53,790 nt of DNA from Prevotella sp. (GTDB lineage Bacteria; Bacteroidota; Bacteroidia; Bacteroidales; Bacteroidaceae): NCBI GenBank assembly GCA_017475265.1, contig JAFVFY010000031.1:1-53790 (forward strand). Reading direction: 5' to 3'. The stretch's first letter is position 1. Every line of letters starts with the position of its first letter. Shown one piece after another: positions 1 to 11,500 of the stretch. The position numbers and the translations under genes were made by a program. Below the pieces are notes generated by a model. The model did no database searches, had not been told where the DNA came from, and saw only the letters and a program-made list of their open reading frames with translations.

Positions 1-142
1 GTCAAATGGTTTTCACTTTTTGTTTTTTAGAAATACAGGAAAAAACAAGAAATACTGAGAAAAACAAGACGAATGGTTTTTATCTGTCTTTGTTGTATTT
101 ATCTGTTTTACTAAAAACATCGTTTCCAATTGTCAACTTTAA

Positions 143-280
143 TGTCAGCTGGCAACCACGAATGACTCTGTTGCATTGATTGCCGAACTCTCCGGTTTCT
201 CCCGCAGTTCATTCTTCCGCATCTTCAGCGATGCCTACGGCATGTCGCCTTCGGATTATCGCCGAGTAGCAAGGAAATAA
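143..280 (+). pseudogene. C-terminal remnant of an AraC-type HTH regulator
   Basis: An open stretch of 45 codons ending in TAA at 278-280 translates to the second half of an AraC-type DNA-binding domain: SVALIAELSGFSRSSFFRIF followed by a YGMSPSDYRR segment. It has no start codon and an in-frame TAA lies directly upstream (140-142), so only the tail of a gene is left. The same segment of the convergent intact regulator (stop at 284) reads VGLIAEQSGFSSRSHFNTLF, so the remnant is probably a decayed relative or a partial duplicate. The two ends lie 3 bp apart, tail to tail. Confidence 0.75.
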
Positions 281-283
281 AAG

Positions 284-1993
284 TTACTTCCCTGCCTTCT
301 CCTTGGCGATGTTGCGGTACTCCGAGGGAGTCATCTTGAACTTCTCGCGGAAAAGGGTGTTGAAGTGGCTGCGGCTGCTGAACCCGCTCTGCTCTGCAAT
401 GAGGCCTACGGGATTGTTGGTCTCGGCAACCAACTGGGCGGCATGGCGGATGCGCCAGTCGTCGAGGAAGTCGCCGATGGTCTGGCCTTCCCCGCACTCG
501 CGGATGGCGGCGGCCACGGCATTATAGTTCGTGGCGAGCATCTGGGCAAGGCTGTCGCGGTTCAGGTCGCTGTCGGTGTAAGGCTGCTTCTCGCGCATCA
601 GTTGGCAAATGCGGTTGTAGAGCTGCTGCGACGGGCTGAGCGTTTCCTCTGGCTGGCGGCTCAGTACTTCCTGCCGCTCGTCGGCCTCGCGCATCAACTG
701 TTGCACGGTATCGAACAGTTGGCGGTTCTTCTCCATCAGTCGGCGATGGGCCAGGATGATGCGCCAGAGGAACAGGACACCGCCCACCAGGAACGCCACG
801 AGTGCTATTATAATAATAAGATGTATGCGGGCCTCGGCCTCCTTGTCCTTCAACTGCAGTTCCTTCTCCTGTGTCTTCATCTGCTGGGCATACTTCAGCG
901 TTTCCTGCCGGAGCTCCCGTTGCGTCAAGCTGTCGTTAAGCGTGTTGTGACGGTCAAGCGTCTCGTATGCCTCCCTGTATCGGCCGGAACGGTGAAGGCC
1001 GATGGCATAGATGCTCAATAAGTCTATGTACTGGGATGAGATGGTGTCGAACCGCTCGTGTATGATGCGTTCCAGACGGTCATAGTATTGCTGTATATGG
1101 GAGCCGTCGCCAGAGAAGGCGTAATAGTTCATCATGTCCATCTGGTAGTTGGGACTCACTTTGTCTTTAATCTTTTCAAATGCCTCGGCAGTCTTCCTGG
1201 CTTCGGCCAGATGGCCCTCAGCCCACTGGCAATAGGCCAGAACGCTATAGGTCAAAGCCCTCTTCTCATCGCAGAAGCCTTTGGGAGCGGTGGGTATTTC
1301 CCTGTCAATACGGTCTAACACCTGTAGTCTCTCCTCCAGCAGTTCTATGGCACGGGCGTTATTTCCCTGTTGGGCCAACCTACGGGCAGCGTTGCCCAGA
1401 TTACTTTCCAATACGGGCAATGAGTTCAAGTCATCGCATGAGGCTTCTCTGAGGATGTCGAGACAACGGTCCATGTATTTCATGCCGCTGCCATATTGTA
1501 TATTCTCCATCACAAGGCCCATGTCGTAATAGAAAGCAGCCTCCAATCTCACGTCACCAGCATTGTGTGCCCGCTGTGCCCCTTCCATGGCATAGCGTAT
1601 GGTCTCTGGGTAAGTATCTCGATTCACCTGGAGGATACTGACCAACTGATTGAGTGTTTTGAGATACTGCGCACTGTCGCAAGCGGGGTTAGTGTTGCTG
1701 AGCACCATCATACAATAGTCTTTGGCCTTGTCGAAATCCTCTATCTCTTCATTGCTGTAGTAGATACAAGCCCGCCAATGGTTGGCCTCGTTGACGTCCA
1801 TCACCCCGCGCACCTCGGCAGTATCAAGCATCCTGAGCGCACGTTCAGGTTCTTCCATCAGATACTTCCGTACGTTCTCCCATTGGTAAATACTATCGGC
1901 ATCAGCCACGTTGCCGCTACCATTACTGTTACCGTTGGTGCAACTGATGGCCATGGCAGCCACCATCAAGAACACATGAACCAGATTCTTCAT
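284..1993 (-). CDS. TPR - transmembrane - AraC-type HTH regulator (lipoprotein-like N-terminus)
   Basis: A 569-residue regulator of the Bacteroidales type in which periplasmic TPR repeats are joined through one membrane helix to a cytoplasmic AraC DNA-binding domain. The chosen ATG (1991-1993) gives a signal sequence MKNLVHVFLMVAAMAISC with a lipobox-like AISC. A longer reading adds ten residues without an export signal. TPR-like helices fill about residues 40-370. A membrane helix with a run of Ile/Leu/Val sits near residues 391-414, followed by a basic and coiled-coil stretch. The HTH domain occupies about 490-569. Its target genes are unknown; the surface-protein operon starting at 2542 is divergent and a natural candidate. 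Family assignment is firm, the regulon is inference. Confidence 0.85.
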   Translation of the reverse strand: MKNLVHVFLMVAAMAISCTNGNSNGSGNVADADSIYQWENVRKYLMEEPERALRMLDTAEVRGVMDVNEANHWRACIYYSNEEIEDFDKAKDYCMMVLSNTNPACDSAQYLKTLNQLVSILQVNRDTYPETIRYAMEGAQRAHNAGDVRLEAAFYYDMGLVMENIQYGSGMKYMDRCLDILREASCDDLNSLPVLESNLGNAARRLAQQGNNARAIELLEERLQVLDRIDREIPTAPKGFCDEKRALTYSVLAYCQWAEGHLAEARKTAEAFEKIKDKVSPNYQMDMMNYYAFSGDGSHIQQYYDRLERIIHERFDTISSQYIDLLSIYAIGLHRSGRYREAYETLDRHNTLNDSLTQRELRQETLKYAQQMKTQEKELQLKDKEAEARIHLIIIIALVAFLVGGVLFLWRIILAHRRLMEKNRQLFDTVQQLMREADERQEVLSRQPEETLSPSQQLYNRICQLMREKQPYTDSDLNRDSLAQMLATNYNAVAAAIRECGEGQTIGDFLDDWRIRHAAQLVAETNNPVGLIAEQSGFSSRSHFNTLFREKFKMTPSEYRNIAKEKAGK

Positions 1994-2020
1994 AAGTTGA
2001 CTTCTTTGTAAAATCGTCGG

Positions 2021-2028
2021 CAAAGGTA
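2021..2028 (-). promoter_or_regulatory. -7 box TACCTTTG upstream of the TPR-AraC regulator
   Basis: The reverse strand reads TACCTTTG, matching the Bacteroidetes primary sigma -7 consensus TAnnTTTG, 27 bp upstream of the chosen ATG at 1993. No well-spaced TTTG -33 element is obvious. Confidence 0.5.
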
Positions 2029-2541
2029 CGCATTTTTTCCGAAAACCATATCAAAATGTTTCATATTTGTTTCTTTATTGGTCTCAAAATGCCATTTGTG
2101 CGCCATGAGTACAAAGTTGTGCGCCACAAGAACACACTTTCCAACCACAGTTTCTATCTTTGCAAATAAAAAAACATAAAAAAACAGCTCACAATGAACA
2201 TTATTCGGAAAATAATGCTTATCTTTGCGGCGTATAGTGCGAAACACTTTACGCATAGCATCGGAAGCGTTGTGCTTTTTCCACACCGAGAACTTCGACA
2301 ACTCTCATGAGAAAATGGAAAAGCGAGTACGTTCTTCCCTTGGCGTTGATTTCATTGGACCCGTTCCATTGACGTCATACAAGGGTGTGAGCTGTTCTTC
2401 TAATCTTTTCTCAGGCAGTCGAAGGCCATCGGTGGATTAGCGGACACAGAGTCACACCTTCTTTTTGTTGTGTAGTATGGAGCAGGAAACGAACATACAA
2501 GAGAATAACAAATAACAGTATTAATTTAAAATTTTACGATT
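2029..2541. other. 513-bp divergent intergenic region with two candidate plus-strand -7 boxes
   Basis: No convincing gene is seen. Two copies of TATCTTTG, matching the Bacteroidetes -7 consensus, lie at 2155-2162 and 2220-2227 on the plus strand and could drive the giant surface-protein gene. This would give an untranslated leader of about 300 nt. The 71-codon open stretch at 2225-2440 has no family resemblance or export signal and is left out. The stretch after 2320 contains gtacgttcttccct, reminiscent of the AAGATACGTTCTT repeat found near 18.7 and 23.4 kb. Confidence 0.4.
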
Positions 2542-5500
2542 ATGAAAAGCTTTATTACTACTACATTTGCGCGGGCTGGCGGATGGCTGGCCGGCGCACG
2601 AAGAGTGAGGGCAGCGATGATGCTGCTGCTCGCAGTGATTATGGTGCCGCAGAAAGCGGCGGCAGCAGACGACTACGAATCGAATTATGTGGGAAGGGAT
2701 TTCTCATTAAACTATTCCGGTAGCACGCAGTACGTTTTATTCAGAGTGACCTATTGGGACGACTACGGCACGGATGAAGGCTGGTGTGATAACGACGGAC
2801 TGGTTGTTAAAGCCAGTAAAAACGGAGGAGCCAGTTATGAAGAAATTGGAAGAATTAAGACGAGCAGCTCTGGCGGCCTGACGATGACGGGTAGTCTGAG
2901 TAACGCATGGAGCGAGAGTACCAAATATACAAAAATATGTATTCCCAAATGGGTGCTGCCAAGACAATGGCTCAACTGTAACATTAAAATTATTTGCGAA
3001 GGTTACTGGACCGACTATGACGGAGAAAGCCATGGTAAGAAATCCACGTCATGGAGTTTTACCTCTTCGTTCACCCACACCGTGCGCCAGATATATTGGA
3101 GCGGTTCTCCCTATATCGCCGCTAATGGCACCGTTACCGTGCCCTACTCATTTGGCGGAAGCTGCAATACCGACGGCGAGACGCACATCTGTACACGCAT
3201 CGACGGCGGCTACAATGGCAACATCGGATATAAGTACCCGGCGGGCGGCTATCCGGCAGGCTCCTATACGTTCAATCTGAGCAGCATTGGTAAAAACATG
3301 CGCTCACAGTTCTCCATTGAGCCTTACCATGAGTTCACTCATAACAATGACAAGGATGCGGGCAATGGCACGAAATACTATTGTACGTATGCGGGTGCTG
3401 TTACAATGTATCCTTTGCCGTTAGCTACCATTAGCGAACCCGTTTTCAGTCAGCTCAACCACAACGTGACGCTCAACTGGACGGCCGACTACACGCAGCA
3501 TTATGGCAACGGTAAGTGGGTCATCTATCGCAACGGAACGAAGATTGCGACCGTACCCCAAGTGCAGAACCAGGACACCTACACCTATATTGACCAGAAC
3601 GCAGATGACAACAGTGCTGACAAGTTCCCCTACGAGAGCAATGTAAAATACTTCATTTACTTTGTAGGCAATGGCTGGGATGAGTCGACGCAGCTCAGTG
3701 AACTGAAATCAAACGAGGTGTCGGTGAACACCACGCGTAAAGTGCCTGTGAGCAATCTCAATGCCGAAAGCCGCGATGACCGCATTGTGTTCACCTGGAC
3801 ATCGGACGGTTATCCCGAAGGCTGGGGCAACATGTTCAATATTTATATTGACAATGTGCTGGCCTACACCCTCATACCATCGGATAGCGAGACGAAATTC
3901 AAGTGGGAGCATCGCACTACCGACGTACACAGCGACCGGCAGAGCAGCAATCAAGACAGTGAGACTTTCGATGGCAATCATTACACGGAGGAGCCGCTCA
4001 ACGCCTGTGCGCCCCACAACTACCTCATCGAGGGTGTCATCGGCAACAAGGTACTCAGCAATGCCGAACCGCTGAACAACAGAGCCATCGGTAACGGAAC
4101 ACTGTTCTACACCTTCGACGCTACGAAAGGTGCTTATCCCGGAACTGTGAAGTTGTCGTGGCACGTCAACCGGCAAGGCTCCACCGCCAGTAAGACTTAT
4201 ATCGTAGACCGCCGACGCACCGAGAAGGACGACGAGCCCTGGGTGACCCTCTTCCGCACCTCAAGTAACGAGGACTACCTGATGTACACCGACGACACAC
4301 CGCTGCCGGGCGTATTCTACGACTACCGCGTGACAGTGATTGACAAATGCGATGACGGAACGGAGATTCCCAACGAGACAACGGACATCGGCTTTGCCCA
4401 GACCACGGGAACGATGAGCGGCCGCATCACCTTCGGAGCGACGGGCAGCTCGGTGGCCAATGTGGACGTGGAGGCCAGACGGACGGCCACATCGGGCGAT
4501 GTAGAGGCACAGTATCATGCCATGCGCTTCACTGACACCAATGGTGCCGTGACATGGACATATCCCTCGGAAACATACGCCACCGACAAGTTCGCACAGG
4601 GTGACTTCACCATCCAGATGTGGGTGAAACCCGAAGTGCTGGCTGAAGCCAAAATCGTTCGCCTGAATGGCGAGGGCTGCTACATAGGCATGAACGCCAG
4701 CGGACAGCTGACGCTGGTGAATAATGAAGACGTTTACACCTTCAAGAATGTCGCACTGACCGCCAAGCAGTATAACCATGTTGTGGTGACACGTAGTGGT
4801 AAGAGCGTAACAGCCAGCGTGGTGCGTACCAGCAGCTCCGGCACGAACACGCTGAAAAGCAGCACACTGTCTGTAGAAGGTGACTTGGCGCTGACAGGTG
4901 CCACGCAACTGTCATTAGGCCACTTCAAGGGCTATGTCGATGAGTTCCGCTTTTGGACTAAAGTGCTTACCAAGGCTGAGATATTGGAAAACTTCGACCA
5001 TCTGCTTGTGGGCAACGAGAAGCAGTTGGAAACCTACTGGACCTTCGACGAGGGCCTGCGCACACAGTTCTTCGACTACTCACGCGACGGCACCGTCTAT
5101 CACCAGCACCACGGCAAGATGGACAGCAACGCCGAGCCGTCGAACCAGACTCCCACGCAGCTGAAGCTGAAGGCCAAGACCGACCAGGACGGTAACTTCA
5201 TCATCCAGGGTGTTCCCTTCCAGGGCGAGGGTACTACCTACGCTGTCATCCCCACCTTGGGCATCCACCAGTTCAACCCGACGCAGCAACTGCGCTTCGT
5301 AGGCAACAACTCGCTCGTTCACAACGGCACCGACTTCACCGACATCTCGTCGTTCCCCGTGCGCGGCACCATCCGCTATGCCAACACCGACTATCCGGTG
5401 GAGGGAGTAAACTTCTATGTCGATGGGCAAATCTGCGCCAAGGACGGCACGCCCATCACAACGAATGCCTACGGTGAGTACGAAATCTCTGTGCCCATCG

Positions 5501-8500
5501 GCCAGCACTACATCACCGTAGCCAAGCAAGGCCATGTGTTTGCCGACGATGGCCGCTACCCCGCCGACCCAGAGAAGGTGGGCACCTTAGTGAACTACAA
5601 CGATGCCGTGTCGAACCTCGACTTCGAGGACGTCACGCTGGTCACCGTGGCCGGACGTGTCACGGGTGGTAAGATTGAGGAGGAAAAGCCCCTTGGCTTC
5701 GGCCAGAGCGTGAACAACATCGGACAGGCCACCATCACCCTCGGCATAGACGGCTACCGTCTTAACGTGGTGCGCAACGTAAGCGGCACCACCGTGAGCT
5801 ACGACAGCAACCCCGACAACCTGGCCATCAGCTCACCCACGGAGGACGTGAAGAGCGAGGCTTACCGACAGGGTGGCGATGTTGATGCCGTGAAGAAGGT
5901 CATCATCAAGACCGACCCGAAGACAGGCGAGTTCGCCGCCTTGCTGCCGCCCATTGACTACCGTGTGAAAAGCATTGAGATAGAGAGCAACCAGGACATC
6001 ACCTTCGACGGGCTTCCCATCATCTACGCCAACGACCCGTTGGACACGAAGACCGACTCACTGATGCTGGAGAACGGCACGAAGAAGGAATTTGAGTATG
6101 TGGCGAAGCTCATCCAGAGCTACTACACCGAGCCGGTTTTAGAGGTGACGCAGAAAGACCGCAACGACGGTTCCTTCGGCGAACAGACTTACACCTATAT
6201 TGACACCAAGACGCAAGAGAATACTAAGCTGACGCTCTACACAGCAGCTGACGGTTCCCCCGTCAGCTACACCTACGGCTTCCCCATCTTCCAGCAGATG
6301 AAACAGTACACGTTCAACGTGCGCGGCTATGAGACCTACGTGAACAATGACGATGCGCAGAACCCCGTCGTTTACGAGGTGCCGCTACAGAACGTGCCCG
6401 TGACGTTTACCAACCAGATGGGCACCGGACAGGGTGTGGTGATAGATGCCACGCAGACTGCCGAGAGCGATGACAACGACGGTGACCTGGCTGGAGAAGC
6501 CATCGCCGACCAACTGATGCTCGACGAGAACGGTCAGGGCCAGTACCAGTGGCAGGCCGGCTTCCCCAACATCACGTCGCCCTACACTCGCACACTCGCT
6601 GCCACCTATCAACATAACGATAAGAGCTACACTTGGACGGGCGTGAACACACCCAACTCTCTGTCGGGTATCGTCATCGGTGCATTGCCCACAGGCAGCA
6701 ACTTCGTGACCGCCGGCCCTGACAAGGTGGAGATGATTATCCGCGACCCGGCAGGATCAGGCTCGTCGGCCTTCTGGGAAACGGGCCAGAGCGTGGCACG
6801 GACTGAGACACAGACCATCACCGTGAACAACGAGACGGAGATGATGACCCACACTGAGATTGGTTTTGAACTGACCTCGCTGACGGCTGCCGGCACCGGC
6901 ATTGGCATCATCCTGGGTGTCATAGAGACCAACAAGAGCAAAGTGGATATCGATGTTGGCGTGACCACGGAGTACGAACACGTGTCGGCCGACACCAAGG
7001 TGCTGACCACCAGCACCACGAAGCGCATCTCCACCAGCGGCGAGCCGGAGTATGTGGGTGCCCAGGGCGACGTGTTCATCGGACAGTCGACGAACATCGT
7101 CTTTGGCAATGCCCGCTCGGTGGGCTTCAAGAAGAACGTGACGTCGGGCGACATCGAGTTGCTGAAGTTCGACAACTACGTCACCGGACAGGAGTTTGCA
7201 ACGCATTTCCAATACACGCAGAACTACATCGAGAATGTCCTGATCCCGAACCTCACTGCCCTGCGCAACAGTATCCTCAGCAATGGAGTGGATGAACAAG
7301 GACTGATCTACAACACTACGCTCACCGAGGACGACGCGAACTACGGTGCTGCAGGCACCTATACCACCGCCAAACCCGCGACGGGCGTTAAGGATCTCTA
7401 CACAGACATGGTGCAATACTACAACCAGCAGATAGCCAACTGGGAGAGCCAACTGGCCTGGAATGAAGAGGTGAAGGTGACGGCCATAAGCGACCGCCGC
7501 AAATGGCTCGACGCTAACCAGAGTTTCGACTCGGGTACGTTCATCGATGCCGAGGTATCGACGGAAGGTACTGTGGGCAAGACAACCAGCAACACGTTCA
7601 ATACCAGTCTCATTGCGGGAGGAGGTACCAGCGTGAGCATCTTCGGACAGGATGTGGACATCAGTCTGCAGAACACGACGACGGCCGGCAGCCAGTGGGA
7701 GTCGTCAAGCGAAACGACGCAGACTACTACGACGGGCTACTCGCTTGTAGAGGTGGGCGACGACGATGCCCTGAGCGTCGACGTGTTCCGTGCCCCCGAC
7801 GGCATGGGCGCCATCTTCGTGACCCGTGGCGGACAGACCACCTGTCCCTACGAGGGCGAGCAGCGCACCAAGTACTTTGAGCCGGGCAAGCATGTGCTGG
7901 CCACTGCCACCATGCAGATTGAGGTGCCGAAGATTGCCGTGGAAGACGCTGCCAACCGTGCCGTGGGCGTGCCTGCCGGCAAGAAGGCATCGTACAACTT
8001 GCTGCTGACCAACGAGAGTGAGACGGCCGAGGACTGCTACTTCGACCTCTTCGCCATCGACGAGACAAACACGGAGGGCGCAAAGCTGACTATCAACGGC
8101 GAACCCTTTGGCAACGGACGTGCAGTGCTGGTGCCCGCAGGTGGGACAGTGCGCATGAACCTCGAACTGGCGCAGAACAATACCGGCGGACTTATCTACG
8201 AGGACATTGCCATTGTGCTGGCCTCGCAGTGCCAAAAAGATCCGGCCAGCACGTGGGAGGTCATTGGCGACACCGTGATTATCTCGGCTGAGTTCGTGCC
8301 TACGAGCACCGACGTGGCCCTGCGCATGGACAACCGCGTGGTGAACACCTCGACCAAGGGTATGCTGCCCCTGACGGTGACGGGCTACGACCCGAACTAT
8401 GAGGGACTGAAGTACATCGCCGTGCAGTATCAGGGTGTAGGCGAGACTGCCTGGCACGATGCACGCAAGTATGTGCTGACAAAGCAGGACATCGTGAACC

Positions 8501-11500
8501 AGATTGACGAGTTGCTGCCTACTGACGGCATCATCAACCTGAACTTCGACATGACCAACGGCTCGGTGTTCCCCGACCGCACGTATAAGTTCCGCGCCAT
8601 CTCCGCCCGCACCTACGGCACTGGCGAGGTGACGGCTACGAGCCAGGAGATACAAGTGGTGAAGGACATGAGCCGTCCGAAGCCGCTGGGACAGCCGCAG
8701 CCCACAGATGGCATCCTGTCGGTGGGCGACGAGCTGAGCATCCTCTTCAACGAGGCCATCCTCAACGGCGAGCTGACGAAGGACGCTAACTTCCGCGTGA
8801 CGGGCGTGCTCAACGGATCGAAGGTAGCCCATGAGACGGCACTGGAAATGGAGAACACGGCACTGGCTGCCGCTACAGAAGGTAACATCAACCTCGCCAA
8901 CAAGGACTTCTCCATTGATATGTGGGTGAAGGCCGAGGGAGCCGGCACTCTATTGAGCCACGGCACCGGTAGGCAGAAACTGACCGTAGGCGTGGATGCA
9001 GACAGCAAGCTGATGGTGAAGATTGGCGACCAGACCTATACATCTATTAATACTGTACCGCAGAACCAGTGGGCCTTCCTGACACTGAGCATGACACAGG
9101 ACGCCAAGTTGAGCGCCAGCGTAGCTACTGATGCCACCACCACGACACTGTTCAGCGACAAGGAAGCCATGGTCTACGAGGGCAACGGTCCGCTCGCTGT
9201 AGGTCAGCAGATGACGGGTGCCATGCACGAGTTGCTGCTCTGGGACGAGGCCCGCGACGTGACCACCGCCTTGCAGCAACGCTCGTTGACGAAGACACCG
9301 TCGACACAGGGCCTCATCGGCTACTGGAAGATGAACGAAGGCGAGGGCAGGAGCATACGCGACTATGCCCGCAACCGCCACATGACGATGGCCGCCGAGA
9401 CGTGGCACATTGAGAACGAGAACAAGGCCGTGAGACTCGACGGAGAGCACTACGTGGGCATCAACACCTCTGAGATTCCGCCCATGCCGCAGGACGACTA
9501 CGCCGTGGAGCTGTGGGTGAAGGCAGGAGAGCAGACCGCTGATGCTCAGTTGTTGCAGTTGGGCGAGGTTGGTCTTGTCTTGAAGAGCGACGGCAGCTTG
9601 TCTCTGGAGAGCGACAATGTTCAATGGTCAATGGTCAATGGTCAATTAACCGACAACGCCTGGCACCATGTGGCCCTGAGCGTGTTGCGTGGCGGCAATG
9701 CCAACGTCTATGTGGACGGCGTGGCCAAGGCCACGGTGAGTGCCGACAAGGTGGGCTCGTTAGGCAGCGACCAGTTGCTCATCGGTGCACGCCGCACGTT
9801 GCAGGATGTGCAGGATTCTGAGGTCCTCAATGGTCAATCGTCAATGGTCAATGGTCAATATACCTACGACCGTCCTCTGACGGCCACCATCGATGAGGTG
9901 CGCGTATGGAACGCGACGATGAGTGGCGACCTACTGAAGAAACAGCGCAAGATGCGCCTCACGGGCAGGGAGCCGGGCCTCGTGGCCTACTATCCCTTCG
10001 AGGTGAAGACGCTGAACGCCCAGAACCAGGTGGTGACCAACGGCAGCGCCGCCGACCTCTGCGGCAGCGGCCATGAGGCGCAGCTTAATTCTCAACTCTC
10101 AATTCTCAATTCTCAATTCACTGATGACGCTCCCGCCCTCCGCGTGAAGCCCGAGGAGGAGAACGTCAGCTTCACCTTCACCGCTTCGGACAACAAGATC
10201 GTGATTGACATCGACGAGGCACCTGCCAAGATAGAGGGCACAACGCTGAACTTCACCGTCCGCGACGTGCACGACCAGAACGGCAACCTCTCCGAGCCTG
10301 TCTCCTGGAGTGCCTTCGTGAGCCTGAACCCGCTGGCCTGGAAGGAGAATTCTGTAAGCTGCGTTGCCAACGCAACAGACGGGACAACGATGACCGCCAC
10401 CCTCGTGAACAAGAGCGGCAAGAAGCAGGTATGGACCATGGGCGACCTGCCCTCTTGGCTCGAGGCTGACATGACCTACGGCGACCTGCAGCCCCTTGGC
10501 GAGCAGGCCATCACCTTCACCGTGAGCGAGTCAACGCCCATCGGCAAGTACGAGCAGACGGTCTATGTGGCTGGCAACGACGGCATAGAGACACCGCTCA
10601 CGCTGAACATCAAGGTGACGGGCAACGTTCCCGACTGGGCCGTGAACAGCAGCAACTATGAGCTGTCGATGAACATCATTGGCAGCGTAGACATCCTGGG
10701 TACACCATGCGACGATGCCGACGACATCGTGGCCGCCTTCGTCGGCGACGAGTGCCGGGGCGTGGCGCAACCAGAGTACAACGAGTATTACGATGCCTAC
10801 TTCGTGACGATGGACATCTACGGAGACGGTAATGAAGGCGTAGGCAATCCACTCACCTTCAAGGTCTATGATGCTTCGACGGGCATCACCTATCCAGTGG
10901 TGACGACTACCCTTCCCGAACAGGACAAGCCCTCTGCCATCTTCTTCGAAGCTGACAACCTGATAGGCCGCTATCATTCGCCCGTGCTACTCGCCGCTAC
11001 CGACGAGGTGGAGCAGATGATTGAACTGAACAATGGCTGGAACTGGATGTCGCTCAACGTGGAGTGCGGAGACATGACGGTGCCCGTGGTGTTTGCCAGG
11101 GCAGGCGGCAAGGTGGATGAAGTGAAGAACCATACAGATGGCTTCATGATGTATAACGATGGAGAATGGAAGGGAAACCTGACCCAGATGAGCAGCAGTA
11201 AAATGTATGCGGTGCAGACCAATGAGGCCTTAAAGCTCAGTGTGACAGGCCGGCGCATTGTGACCTCGGATGCTCCCGTCACGGTGAAGAACTACTGGAA
11301 CTGGGTGGGCTATAATGCCCAGAGCCTGATGAGCGTCACAGATGCCCTGGCAGGGATGGATCCACAGGAAGGCGACATCATCAAGGCTCAGCAAGGCGTG
11401 GCCTACTACAGCAGCAATAGGTGGAACGGTTCGCTGAAGACGCTGATGCCAGGCAAGGGGTATAAGATCTATTCGGCAACCACTGCAGACCGCACCTTCT

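Noticed and set aside
225-497. Minus-strand open frame overlapping the 3' end of the AraC-type regulator
   Set aside because: Arg/Pro/His-rich product in another frame of the regulator and its neighbouring remnant, with no support.
2225-2440. 71-codon open frame before the giant gene
   Set aside because: It starts within a promoter-like stretch and has no export signal, family likeness or coupling to a neighbour.
7705-8832. Long minus-strand open frame (375 codons) inside the giant gene
   Set aside because: It is the antisense of a continuous coding sequence with protein-like composition. The antisense product has no domains or start context.
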